Assembly (NCBI GenBank): GCA_027596035.1
Contig: JADGJA010000054.1
Location: 1-54,430 of the forward strand
Direction of reading: 5' to 3'
DNA: 54,430 nucleotides
Source: Thoreauomyces humboldtii
Taxonomy: Eukaryota; Chytridiomycota; Chytridiomycetes; Spizellomycetales; Powellomycetaceae
Made by a program: the position numbers and the translations under genes. A model generated the notes under the pieces. That model worked only from the letters and a program-made list of their open reading frames with translations. It was not told the DNA's origin and made no database searches. Below, one piece after another: positions 1-11,640 of the stretch (position 1 is the first letter of the stretch; every line of letters starts with the position of its first letter).

Positions 1-209
1 CTTTTTTCCATACCCGACGCTTCCCCTTCCTCCCACTTTGATCGCTTTCTTCTCGAATATCACCTCCTCGCCTATCATCGTCGAGTCCCGTGGTGTCAGG
101 CGAATGCTAGAGGTCAATAGGTTAAAAGCGACCTGCTGTAAGCGGAGCCAGTTAGAGCACATGAAGAGGCGGGGTACGTGTATTAGAGTTTCACTCTCCT
201 ATCTAGTAT
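1..209. other. left edge, no gene assigned
   Basis: The stretch before the PSO2 stop codon holds no reading frame I can tie to a family. It may be the shared 3' flank of PSO2 and a gene outside the window. Confidence 0.4.
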
Positions 210-2404
210 TCAAATGCGTTGACGGTTCAGCCGACCAACCTGCACACGCTGGTTCACCCAATCTCTACACCATTGATGAACTTCCGCTTTGCCCTCATTG
301 ACTGTCGGGATTACACGTCCGATTCCCACGCCGACCCCCGCACAGAATCTTTGCAATTCATTGAAAGAACTGTGTTCGCTGTACGGGACCCCCAGGGAAA
401 TAACGCGACAGGATCTCGGACGTCCACCTTCGGTTGGCAGTGCGATCGTCGTTTCCCTCGGTTTGATGTGATGCAGCTCGTAGGGTGGATCGTCGTTCAA
501 AGTTAGACCCGCAGAAGGTTGCTTAGCGGACTGGAAAACCCAGCCGGTGGGTCTGATGCAGACGACCACGTCCGGTAGCAAACCCATTTTGGCAACATAG
601 CGCAGCGCATCTTCGACTTTTAGCTCGCTCATCTTCACGACGTGGACCAATGCGACCTTTGGATCGTCTGATAGGAGGGCATTTAGGTCAGGGTCAGAAT
701 ATGAAGCAAGCATCCGCCGTCTTCTTGCAGTGCAAAAGATGGTGCTTCCTAGCCTTTTGGCGATGGCCATGAACATGCGCTCCTTGCCGATGTTGTAGGC
801 CCCACACAGAATCAGAGGGTGGGCGTACTTCAAGCTTTGTGGTGTCTTCGAAGTTGATAAGAACCACTTCTTCAAGGTGTTAACGGGTCCGGTTGCATCG
901 TTCTGCTGCCTGCTGACTATGCTCGGAAGATCCTCGCCTGCCCGGAGTCGGAAGCACAGCTCCGATACGCTTCTGGTAACAGCGTCCTGTGGGGGAAAGC
1001 GATGCTGAGGCGCGCAATATGTAGTGTCCAGGTAAAGCCGATCTATGTAGAGTGTACGTAGGTACACGTGCGAGATGTGCGATGGTGATGCTCGGAAGTC
1101 CCCAGTGTGCAGAAACCGCTTGCCGCTAGGTAGCTCGAACAGGAACAGGACTGCCCCAGGACAGCTATAAAAGTCGTTAACGAAACGCCAGGGTCGGCGT
1201 CAGGACAAAAACACAACAACTTCAGAGCTTACTGATTAGCCTCGACTAAAGTAACCACGATCCCGTGAATTGAAACAGGTGTCTCCATAGGTAATCGCAC
1301 GATGTACTCCTCTCTCACGCCTAGCTCCACTGCAACAAGGTTTCCAGTAATGGCGCTGCAATATACCGGTCCAGCTTCGAATGCAGAGGTCAATCCCCCA
1401 TAATGATCCGAATGCCAATGTGAAAGAAAATATGCCTCGCAACCGGATATTGGACCGAAACAAAATGCGTCCACCGTGAAAGGAGTGCCTGGCATCCGCT
1501 TGTAGGACGGCATCTCAGTCTTTCTGGTAGGCCGCCAGCCCTTCTTGGCAGGATCCCGGGCTGCAATCTGGGGTTGCTGCCAGGGCGGCATTTGAACGAT
1601 CGTACGACTGCCTACCGCGGATAAGGAATCGACCTTCTCCCAACTCAGTTCCCCCTCCCCCCAATCATCATCTTCGACCCAGCCAGCGGGAGTTTCCATG
1701 TCCAGCGCGTCGCTGCAGCCCAGCTCCTGCTGGCCTGCGACGGGCTCGACGGTACGCGAGATTCTTTCCGGCTCGCTATGGCTACAGCGACTTCGTGACT
1801 CCTGTTTGGTTGCATTTGCAGTGATAGCAGACGCAGCAGCTTCGGTCGAATCTTCGTATACAGATTCAATCGACGTTCGACGGCTCACGATCAGAGGAGT
1901 GTCAGGACCAGCGTCATCGACGCGGTCTGTACAACTGTCGTTCTCCGCATCCTGCCCAGGCGCTCCGCTCACGATCCCATGACCCACGGCGACCGGTGTA
2001 TGAGCATCGGAAGTTCCTTTTAGAGAAACCACCGAGGCCCGCCCCTCGATAAAGATATCGTTGTCACAGGCTGATGTTATGACCGCGGTCGCGGAGTTTT
2101 CCAGCCCATAACCTGGCTTGTCGACCTCCTCCTTTGAGTTTGATGCAGGAACGCCAGCGTCCAGACACTGATTCACGTGCTGATTCTGCTCACTAGCTGT
2201 TGAGCCGGGCAGAGACGAGCCGCATATGGGGCAGACAAGCGGTGAAAGGGCAGGGACGTTGGTCTGAGAAGACTGAAATGAGGACTGCCGGGCGAAAAGC
2301 GCTTGGATAGTGTTGAGCCTTGACGGAACTGAGGGCGATGATGCTTTTGCACGTTTGGAGGAAGCCAATAGTGGGTCAGGTGCGATGCTCTTCCGCTTTC
2401 CCAT
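210..2404 (-). CDS. PSO2: PSO2/SNM1 family DNA cross-link repair nuclease
   Basis: This is a metallo-beta-lactamase/beta-CASP 5' exonuclease of the nucleus that processes DNA interstrand cross-links. The gene has two exons, 2404-1233 and 1164-210. The 68-nt GT-AG intron (1165-1232) falls inside the conserved ANHCPGAV motif, and splicing restores it exactly. The product is about 708 residues. In order it shows a basic N-terminus, a UBZ4-like zinc finger near residues 58-80 (CPIC followed by HVNQC), a long acidic serine-rich linker, the metal-binding HWHSDH motif, NHCPG, HTGDFR, YLDTTYC, a YNIGKE beta-CASP segment and a DRMBL end with YSEHSSF and IPTVN. All metal-site motifs I looked for are present, so it should be active. 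The start ATG at 2404 opens MGKRKS, a plausible nuclear N-terminus. It lies divergently from eL42 with 169 bp between the starts. Confidence 0.93.
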
Positions 2405-2573
2405 GCTATCCCATGCTATGCTGATGTTGTCGAGAGGCGAACTTCGGCGATTTGGACAGCCTTTTCGGCTACGTACCGGGTAGGGTTTTCTACACAGATT
2501 CTGTCCCCTTCCTCACATACACATAACCGGAAGTCTTCCCTCTGGTTCCCATCCATCTGCGAACAGTCTCAAA

Positions 2574-3422
2574 ATGGTACGTCCTTTCCATCCATCCATC
2601 CGTCCCTCCATCCGTCCATGGATGGCAACGCAACGCACCATACGACACAGGAAAACCGCATACTATCGACACCGCCGATCCGCGACCTGGGGGACATGGG
2701 CAATGTCCGAGTGCACATGTCGGAATGGCATGCCGAGGGCCATTTTGCCGTGCATGTCGACACCATTTTGTCGTTGGGAAGAAGGACATCGGTCGGATGT
2801 GGCACGCAACAACCGCATGCACTAGACTTCGACGTATCGCATGCGGTATAAGGGGAAAAAGGCGAAGCCGGCTACCGACCACGAAGGTTCTGGAAACGCA
2901 GCGCATGGAGTTCGACGGGAGCGGCGAGAGGGCTTGATGTCAGCGAAGCCACAGAGGAGACCTCTGACTGACGTTATCGTTCGCTTAGGTGAACATTCCC
3001 AAGACTCGCAACACCTACTGCAAGGGTAAGGAGTGCAAGAAGCACACTCCTCACAAGGTCACCCAGTACAAGACTGGAAAGGCCTCCTTGTTTGCTCAGG
3101 GTGCGTACTCTCCACTATGCTGAAACAGCGGATATGTTCACTAACCCTTACAAATTCTAGGTAAGCGTCGTTACGACCGGAAGCAGTCTGGATTCGGTGG
3201 TCAGACCAAGCCTGTCTTCCACAAGAAGGCCAAGACCACGAAGAAGATTGTCCTCCGTCTTGAGTGCACTGTTTGCAAGTTCAAGATGCAGATGGCGCTG
3301 AAGCGTTGCAAGCACTTCGAGCTCGGTATGGTTCTGGTGCTTTATTATTGTGGCATTCAAGATATTGATATAATTATTTAGGCGGTGACAAGAAGACCAA
3401 GGGCGCTGCTCTGCAGTTCTAG
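2574..3422 (+). CDS. RPL42: 60S ribosomal protein eL42 (L44)
   Basis: This is a cytosolic large-subunit ribosomal protein near the E site. There are four exons: 2574-2576, 2989-3100, 3161-3325 and 3382-3422. Joined, they give a 106-residue protein matching the family over its full length, with zinc-binding cysteine pairs CKGKEC and CTVCKFK...C and the C-terminal [13 protein letters not shown]. The first exon is only the ATG codon, followed by a 412-nt intron, by far the largest found here. That intron contains short CCATCCAT/CGTC repeats near its 5' end and no clear snoRNA. Residue 56 is proline (QTKPVF), the form associated with cycloheximide sensitivity in fungi. Introns 2 and 3 are 60 and 56 nt. 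A large first intron straight after the start codon is common in fungal ribosomal protein genes and may contribute to expression. Confidence 0.95.
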
Positions 3423-3528
3423 ACGTTCGGTTTTTTCTTGCTATCCCAATATCATTCCCTCAATATCAACGTCGGATGGAGCACGGAGTTTTGGAGCAGA
3501 ATATCCTTGACAGCTGGCCGTCGCAAGG

Positions 3529-4185
3529 CTACTGGATCTGCAACATCTGTATCAGATCGCGTAGATCTTCGATCACCCCTTGAACATCCGCTTCGGATTT
3601 GAGGCTCGCCAGCCGAGCATGCAGTACGGAGGGATCCAGTAGACTAGATTGATGGATGTGATGATCGTCGCCCGTCGACGATCTGGATGTGGTGGACAGG
3701 GCCCGAAGGATTTCTACCAACGTCGTGACCTCCTCTACGTCCGAGGTCTTCGACGCCGCTGCCCCTTCCACGGTGCCGATGAGTGGAGCGGAAGCGGCGC
3801 GCACGACGGGTGGTGGTCGGTGTGGTTCTCCCGGAAGCGACGCCGAGGCTTCCCCGATCTGAAGGGATCCGCGAGGGGTTGTATGGAGCATGCGGGAAGA
3901 GATCCTGCCGCTTGTTGCGCTTCCGCTGCCCGTCGAGTGGCTATGACTATGATGATGACGGTTGTGTAGATGGAGCGGCGGCTTGCTTATCGTGCTGCCC
4001 GATGCGACAGTGCGATGCAGTTTTCTCTGCTCGGTAAGGTGTGGTATGCGTGAGGAAAAGATCGATGAAAGCGTTGGCGAGGGGGTGACCGGAGACTGCA
4101 TCGGTGTCTCGCCACCGTCCAAAGCGGTGGAAGGTAGGGCTACTCTGACAGAAGCGGCAGCTGAGTTCGAGGCTTTGGCCTTCAT
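3529..4185 (-). CDS. hypothetical serine/histidine-rich protein with C-terminal helix
   Basis: I do not recognise this gene. An uninterrupted frame starting at ATG 4185 gives about 218 residues. An upstream in-frame extension to 4284 lacks an ATG. The N-terminal two thirds look disordered, with many Ser, Pro and Thr and a histidine cluster (HNRHHHSHSHS) near residue 80. The last 70 residues are regular: two leucine-rich helical stretches (VTTLVEILRAL, and LHARLASLKSEADVQGVIEDLRDLIQMLQIQ in parts) that could form a short coiled coil. It converges on eL42, leaving 106 bp between the stops. The helical end looks like selected protein, but the frame could also carry an upstream exon. Confidence 0.5.
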   Translation of the reverse strand: MKAKASNSAAASVRVALPSTALDGGETPMQSPVTPSPTLSSIFSSRIPHLTEQRKLHRTVASGSTISKPPLHLHNRHHHSHSHSTGSGSATSGRISSRMLHTTPRGSLQIGEASASLPGEPHRPPPVVRAASAPLIGTVEGAAASKTSDVEEVTTLVEILRALSTTSRSSTGDDHHIHQSSLLDPSVLHARLASLKSEADVQGVIEDLRDLIQMLQIQ

Positions 4186-4699
4186 GTAGACGGGTTGATA
4201 TCGATATTGTTTGAAAAGAATGAAAGCAGGTCGCTTGTGTCTTTTCCTTGGAAGCCGCCCGCCGCGAGGTACACAAGAATACAAGCCTACTCGCTTGAAG
4301 TACCAAAGCGACCAGGAACGAATAAGGATAGGAGGTACGTAGACGAAAATAACAACAAGGAACGCTAGCGGCTTCTCTTACGTTAGGTTGTTACCGAGCA
4401 AGGTCCAGAGACAGCAAGCATTTCAAGAAGAAAGTGAAAGCAAGCGGACGGAAAGGTATACGCGTATGGTCGGCGTGGCGCGGAATGACTCATATTACCA
4501 AAAACCGGTTTGGTGGATGCAACTTATGGGCGTCACAAAATCTCGGAACAGCATCTGGCGCTCTGTAGATGCATGATACTCGATAAAGCCAAAAAGTGTA
4601 TTTTGCAACAATCTTGTAGAGAAGTCGTTCTACGGTGCTACACTACCCTACACCTCTACAAATCTACCTCGCCGGAACCTGGTCTTCCATCATTAATCT
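4186..4699. other. intergenic, nothing recognised
   Basis: This spacer lies between the 5' end of the small unknown gene and the MMS19 stop. It has only short overlapping frames without family features and no RNA gene I can see. It probably holds the 3' flank of MMS19 and the promoter of the unknown gene. Confidence 0.4.
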
Positions 4700-7600
4700 T
4701 CATGCACGACCGAGGAGAAGAAACCAGCGATTGCGAGCAGCGGAAGCCTCCTTACGGACAGCGCGCTTTGGGTCGTCCAACGCAGCGTTCAGCTGCCGAA
4801 GCACCGCCACCTTGTGAGGGTAAAGCAGCGCGTAATCAAACTTTCGTGGTAGATCGCCCAACGTTTTGAGCGCGGCGATACGAACCAGCTGCAAGATAGG
4901 GAAAAGGTCATTCTCGAGGGTCGGGCCCGCGAAAAACTGAATATCCTTACCATCGTGTCGCCGGAGCGGTTTCCGGGCTGTCCAGCTACCGTTCCAGTGC
5001 CTATCGAGAGCAACGCCGCAACGACGGACGAGATTTGGCCGGATATGGCTACCGCGCATTCCCCGAGAAGAGCCTGCAGCGTGTCCAGCGTCGCAAGCTT
5101 CAAGTCGGCGTCGGGCAAGGCCAGAGAGCAGAGCAGAAGCGGAAATATCTGGATGTTTCGTTCATGAGAGACTGCACTCGTCGCATGCCATCGAAAAACG
5201 AAGGTCAAAGTCTTCTTACCTGAGTCAAAGCGTTCGACAGTACCGTTTTGGGAACATTCTTCAGAAGTTGTGACAGCGCGAGCAGATATGCTTGCTTTGC
5301 GCCGGATGATCCTTGCTGAAACCCGTTGACGAGCACAGGAACACAATGCCCGAAGAACCGCTGCTTGTACAATAGCTACAGTGATGAAAATGGTTAGCTT
5401 CAACTTTCTTCCTCCATGAGCGCCGTGTTGACATGCCTTGACGTTTGCAAAACTTCGGCGGGTAAGACAACCGTCTTCGGGCTCATGAACGATGACGCCG
5501 ATCGCTATCGCTGCAGGGGACTGAGCACCTTCCTCGCCCTCGCCAAGCAGTCCCAAGATCTCCGTTGCCAATTGGTAGCCGGCAGAGTGTGAGCGAATTA
5601 CAAGAGCCCTGGCGATCTGGCAGACGGCAAAGGTGAATCAAAAGGGTCAAATCGACTCGGGTCGTATCCCAGTGGATACTCACCCACGAGGCTACAGAAA
5701 TACATCGCTCACGGGACCGAGATTCGCCCACGCTTGTTCCTTGCAACATGTGGGTTACGGTGCCCAATTGCAGGAAGGTAGAAACGGCTGCCTCTGAAAC
5801 AGGGACACGGCCGCCTCATCAGTTCAGTCCGGTGATTTCCCGACCCGGAGACGTTATTACCATTTTTGGTTTTATTCAGAGTAGAGGCCACACATTTCAC
5901 TAGCGACTCGGACAGAATCTGATCTGGGGTTTCCAAGGAGCGAGCTAGAAGCATCTCCAGGTAAACTGCAGCGTCGGGAACTGGGAGGGGGATCTGTTCT
6001 TTGTGATTTAGCATAGAGGAGAATCAACCCCAGCTGGCAATGCTTTTCTTTACCTCCGGTCGGGCATTGAAAAAGACAGCTGCAAACAGAATCGATAACC
6101 TTGTTTGCGTTTCCGGAGCGTTCGCCTGATGGCGTCCAACATGCAGATGAGCTGGCGCTCTGGATCGTACAGGCTTCACATGCTGCTCACATCAAATGGG
6201 CGGAAGGGGATATTTCCGGGTGATAATGCTAATCGCGTGAGGTTTCCATTGCTGAAAGTGTCGACCACAGATTCCAGTAACAGTCGTTGTTGCCTAGAAA
6301 AGGGGGGGTGCTTCAGTCTCCCTGCGTAACCAGAAGTCGCAATACGGAAGTCGATACGTACGCAGCTGACAAGCAACGCGTGACGCTCCCTAGGACTCTT
6401 GCCACTATTCGCAGGATGCGCGCATCGGTCAAAAGCACCTCTTGACTGATTGACGCGGCGATAGCTTTTTGTAAAACTGGCTGCATGATATTGTCGGCGA
6501 CTGCCATGTTCTCGGCATCGCTTGCTGTGCTTTGCGCGCCATCCACAATACCAAGGATGGCCGTAGCAAGAGCTTCTGCATACTGCACGTCGTGTTCAGA
6601 ATAGCTAGTGAGAGCCCCAATACCTGTGAACGAGAGGATTAAAAGAAGCCTTCGGAAATCCAGGTTGTAATAGCGGAGGTCGTACTGTATAATCGTGCCA
6701 ACAATCCCTTTAGCCCATGCTTATGAAGAGTTGCGGTAGAGAGCGCCAAGATAGCTTCCAAAACATTTGCCACATGGGCAGGTGGCTGGGAAGCCGCTCC
6801 ATCTACAGATAAAGAGTTCAGATCGAGGGCACATGCAATAAGAGCCAATAGGAACTTACCTGGGAGCTCACGGAAAAGAGTTGGAAAAGTCGCTTGCAGA
6901 ACTACATCCGGTTTTGCCGTGGCATACGTGATGAGAGACTGCAGCGCTTCCTGCCTAACCTCGGCGTCCGGATCGGTAATGATAGCTTGGTTCAGCTGTC
7001 CAATGGCCACGTTCACCTCCACCCCGGCAAGGAGCTGACGAGACATTAGCAAGGCTGCCAAGCCTCGAATGCCAGAGCGGCGCAAAGGCATGTATTCGCT
7101 CGAAGCTGCAGAAGCAGCAATGTAGAGCTCGAACAAACGATCTTTGAAAGCTAGTAGAGGATTGAGGAAGTCATCGTCCACTACGAAGGATAAGACAGTA
7201 AGCAACATTGCAGCAGGTCAAGGACCGAAATTGTCGAATCACATACGATCCATAGCAGACAGACTCGTCAACCCGTAGACTTCCTGGCCCGCCTTCAGGA
7301 AATCGAAAAGAACTTCGAGGAGATGTTTTTGTCGTGTCGGTAAGTTTTGCAGGCGACATTGCTCGAGAACGAGTGGGAGCACCGCATTAACCACCTGATG
7401 GCAAGCCGGGTCTGAGTGAGGTGCAATATTCAGTAGCAATTTTCTGAATGGACATGCTTTCAAAGAAATCTCACCGCATGCTGAAGCAGCAGCCACCAGC
7501 ATTTTTCCAGACAGCTTTGCGTATTTCAGTTCAGGGTCCTTGAAATTGTGCATGGAGTCTTTGACAGCAAGCTCCAGGAACGTCTCAAGAGGTGATTTGT

Positions 7601-9040
7601 GGCTAGAGGAAGATACAGTGGCACTCGACAAAGTCATTGTAATCGCATTGACAGCGCTAAGGGCCGCCGCAATGTTATGGTCATCTGCAGTCTTGAAAAT
7701 CTGATCTAGCAGTCAGGTGTCCGCTGAGACCTGCTACCTTCCGATATGTGAGATATTACCTCTTCTTTCAAGTAATTCCATAGATGTTCCACGTGAGGCA
7801 GAAAGGCATCTGCTCCGTAAACGGGTGCACAGGCAGTGATAGTTTCCATGGCATCGCGCTAGAACAGTGGTTGGTTCAGTTGAACCATCTGCGCGAGGAA
7901 CTCGTGCTTCGATAGGACTCGTACTTTGGCGCTACCAGAGATGCTGGCAAGCTTCTCTATCAGCAGGGGCATGGCGTATTTCGCAAATAGCGGAGTCGCG
8001 GCGATGCATTCTCGCAAGGCCAGCTTCAGATCGTCAGCGGTGATGCCGTAGACATCATCGGGTGGTGGCCGAAATGTGATCGGAAAGTAACAGAATACGA
8101 TGCCAAACAGGTCCTGAGCAAAGAAGGGTCAGCTATCATGATGCAAATGCTGGGAAAGCCAAGGACCTACCTCCGCATGCTCAGCGAAATCAAGCTGCCT
8201 GATGATGAGCCTAACAGTCCGGAACGCCAGAAGCAGATTCCGTGGATCCTTTTCCCCATCCACCATCTGCACGTATTCCGAAACAAAGGCGGGTCCTAAC
8301 CTCCGAACGGCTGCCAGCGAAAGGAGAGCCTGTCAGTCCAAGAACAGTTGACAGGCAAAGCCTGCACCACGCATACCTGGCAATTGCTTAGCCATAAGCA
8401 GATCAAAGATTTCGAATGCTATGTGCCGCACCGTTTGTTGATACGTCTGCACAGCTAGGTCAGTAAAGATGCTGAGGGCGCGAACGAACCAGAGTGAGCT
8501 TTAGGAAAATGATCCCATGGGCGAACAGTCTGGAGTACCGACCTTTTCGCGATGGTTTCCGCATCGGACGACATGACGATATCCGACTGAAGCATTGCTC
8601 TGATGCCTATCAAGAGTTCCCCAACGCTCGGTTGATCCTGTAGGCGCTCCAGATAAAATTTGACAAGAACATTGACTGAGCAATGCCAACTCTGCATCAG
8701 AACCTATAACAGATGCGCTGCCCTCCTGCACGTAATTGTACCAGCACTTGACCCTATCCGGTCTGCAGGACATTGAACTAGGACCGAAGATAAAGCTCCG
8801 ACGCCTAGAGACAGGACGACGTCAACTACAAATATGACGCTCGAGCAGGAAGGCAAGCAAAGGACTACCTTTGGCGCGGGCGAAGGGGTCGGAGTGAGTG
8901 AGCTGGGGCCCCAGTTGCTCGACGAGACCGAGGAATGTTGCTTTCCCGCTGGATATGGCCTCCACAATTTCGTTCAAGGCAGAGGAAGCTTCGACGGTTC
9001 CAGGCTGAGCCCGTAAGTAGGAGTCGATGGCCACAAGCAT
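4700..9040 (-). CDS. MMS19: MMS19-like HEAT-repeat protein (cytosolic Fe-S targeting complex)
   Basis: MMS19 is the scaffold of the cytosolic iron-sulfur targeting complex, which delivers clusters to DNA polymerases, helicases such as XPD, and other nuclear proteins. The N-terminus from ATG 9040 carries the family signature (IDSYL, then FLGLVEQLGPQLT and DPFARAKG). The C-terminus has the typical DDPKRAVRKEASAARNRWF motif just before the stop at 4700. Between them are amphipathic helices typical of HEAT repeats, including ADLKLATLDTLQALL and VNVLVKFYLERLQD. The gene is split into many exons by short introns; clear ones are 4889-4950 and one starting right after ARAK near 8880. I have not fixed every splice site, so the exact protein is uncertain, but roughly 1,000 residues fits the family. 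It lies on the same strand as PSO2 and SLX1. Confidence 0.88.
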
Positions 9041-9415
9041 TTCAAAACCGAAGGATCTACTATGCAGCAGCGTTGGACGGAGTGAAGTGCCTTACAGGAA
9101 TGGGGGCCACGAAAGGCCGAAAGGTGATGCATGAGGTGATTTGGACAGCGTGTTGACAAAGCTATGAACAAGCATAGCCATCTGATCCGTGATCCGGTCT
9201 TACAGCTTCGCGCTCATGGGTGGCATGGTTCGGCGGAAAACCGAACGTTCGTGATGATAAAGGCCTCGTGAGCGTACGCTCCCGGGGTGATGACGGCACA
9301 AAGAGATCGGGTTTCCCGACCGTCATGCTTATTGTGATTTTACCAAAAAAAAGAAAGCCAAAAGGGCAACATACGAAGTGGCATGACGAGGTACTCTCTG
9401 CATAGAGCGCAATTA
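9041..9415. other. intergenic between SLX1 and MMS19
   Basis: This spacer separates the SLX1 stop from the MMS19 start, both genes being on the minus strand. It presumably contains the SLX1 3' end signals and the MMS19 promoter. I see an A-rich run near 9344 and no other structure. Confidence 0.45.
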
Positions 9416-11382
9416 TTAGGGCGTTCCCATCGAGGGAACGTGTATGCGGTACTTGTCTGCTTTCCGGCGGGCAGGTGCTGTATCTTGAGGCTCCGGACTA
9501 AGTTCCTGTTCGAGTGAGATAGGGTAACGTTTCAAAGATCGAGGTTTCACGGGCGACGGCGCTGGATGAGAGCGTTGTGAAGGCCTCGATAGTGTTGTCG
9601 ATAATGATGATGAAGAGGATGATGATGGTGGGGCATTTGTCGAGGCAGCACTAGAGTTCGAATGTACCTTTTCAGATACATCACTTGACGATCGAACATT
9701 AGCAGGTGGCGGGACGGGAGGCTTCCCCGCTTTCCCGGCGGTCGATCGGACACCTTTGGATGCTCTGAAGTGAGACAATACGTTGGCGCTTGCAGCTGTT
9801 TTCTGCGGTGGTGCTCGCCTTTGCGGTACCACCGTTTGAAAAGCTTCCATCTCCGCCCAGTCCTCCTCCTCGGATAGGGTAGCTACACGAGCGTTCTCGT
9901 CGGACGGCTTTCGCCGAAGTGGGACTGCAAGTCGCGTCACTACAGCAGTTCGATGAGCAGGGACAGTGGTCGGTCCCGTTTGACAAACCGGATCCCCTGC
10001 GTCATCTGGTGACATGGAAGGAATGCGGATGACCGATGGGTTTTCGGCGTTGTCATCCACCACCAGAACAGGGGTTGTGCCACGTCGCCGACTTCCCTCC
10101 CCGTCATTGACCTGCTGCTGATGCTGCTGCTGTTGTTGTGAGAAGACCTGGTTCATCTGCCTTCTGACGATATCCCGCGTGAGCATCTTGCGAATGGGTT
10201 TGTTAGGAGCATCTTCGTCTTCCTCGCTGTTGCCTTCTTCATCCGCGCTGTCCACTTCGACGTCTTGGTCAGGGACGAACGGTAGACCGTCGACAGGCAC
10301 AGCAGTCCCGGTCCTGCTCTTCATGGCAGCAATCAAATCTCCCCATTTGAGAGTCGTGCGACAGAGAGGGCAGGATCCCGACACTGGAAGAAGTTCCATG
10401 GTCTGAGTGACCATGCCACCTTTAAGCTGCTTAGCGGCGAGTTCCGCGGCGAGGAACCAGGAAGATAGGCAGATGAGATGGGCAAGCATTGGGCAGCGCG
10501 GAGATGTGCAAAGAAGGTGCTGAGACCGTGATGAAGCTTCCACCGGTTCGAGGCATACGATGCAATCCGTCGCATGGGGCGGGGCGCGGATGGTGGATGC
10601 TAGAAATTCCAAAGAAGTGAGCTACTAGGACATCCTGTGTACCAAAATTTCCCGTCCCATCCTACATTGTGGAGCGGGCTCTGCACCGATGTCTTTCAAC
10701 GTTGCGCACCGAACTCCGACATGGACGGGTGGTGCGGTTGGCAACCTTGCGAACGCCCCGGCTACATCGGGATCGGTAAAGTGTATCATGAGAGGCCACC
10801 TTGCCCACTGTTCCAGATGAAGCATGTCGGAAAGGACACGGAGCTTGACGTTCAGTCTCTGCTCCTGGTACGTTCCTTTGTAAGCTCCTGGATATATGGC
10901 GGTAAAGTGCCGAGACAGGTGCGGACGTTGCCAGGCCCACTCGAACTGCAATGCAGCGTACTTGTTGGGAAAACCGTGAACCACCGCAACCATGTTCCCT
11001 GCACAATCAAATGAAAGGTAAGGATGCTGCCATACAAAACTCCTCCGGAATACAGGCACTCACAAGGACGTTTCCGTTGCGTCTGCTTTGCTCCGCCCTT
11101 TATCTCGCCATTGTGCTGCCTGATGCGTCGTATCGGATTGGGAGTTGATCCGACGTAAGCGTGTCCTGTGCATCCGCTTTTTTGAGAGGAGAGCAGGTAG
11201 CAAGCATAGAAGCTTGGGCTGAGTGGGACCGTGTAATGCTGCTGCTGCTGCGCTTTCTGCTGCGAAGCCGATTGGGAAGAAGAGGTCCGCTCTGAGCCGT
11301 AAGAGGCGACAAAAACCACGTCGATGTCACCGGGGTCGTCGTCGTATGCTCCGTACTCTATTTCGGAGAAAGCCGAGCTCAT
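9416..11382 (-). CDS. SLX1: SLX1 structure-specific endonuclease subunit
   Basis: SLX1 is the GIY-YIG nuclease that works with SLX4 to cut branched DNA such as Holliday junctions. Three exons are inferred. Exon 1 from ATG 11382 holds [26 protein letters not shown] (catalytic Tyr and Arg region). A 5' splice at CGTCCTT/GTGAGT joins to exon 2, restoring [13 protein letters not shown], then ALQFEWAWQ with the catalytic Glu. A 66-nt intron (GTAGGA...TTCTAG, near 10605-10675) fits the frame into exon 3, which carries the C-terminal zinc RING (CIVC, HLIC, CPLC) and the family motif LKWGDLI. After the RING comes a long disordered tail of about 280 residues with an acidic block ([12 protein letters not shown]), a VLVVDD motif and poly-serine; most SLX1 proteins lack such a tail. 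All catalytic residues appear intact. Confidence 0.92.
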
Positions 11383-11640
11383 CCTGTAGGATCCCTTTCG
11401 TGCAGAGAGATGCTACCACCCTGACCTGCGGAAGAAGTTCCTGTGTGGCGTGACTGCGCGCGACTCCTCGTAAACTCTTTCGTGTTCTGCTTTTTGCCCC
11501 TCCCCTCACTCACTCCTCATTGGACCAGATGGCCTTGTGGTCCACTTTGCAAAACGACTTGCATTGATTGATTGATTGGGAAAAGGGAAAACGGTCTTGT
11601 AGAGCCATATCCTTGAAAGCTCCCAGGCGATCCGGCAAGC

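Noticed and set aside
2930..2988. C/D snoRNA in eL42 intron 1
   Set aside because: TGATGT and CTGA boxes are present, but they are only about 40 nt apart, there is no terminal stem, and the C box deviates from the consensus.
10612..10660. 45-nt intron starting at GTACAC near the end of SLX1 exon 2
   Set aside because: It breaks the frame into the RING domain. The 66-nt alternative with GTAGGA keeps the frame and matches the usual intron size here.
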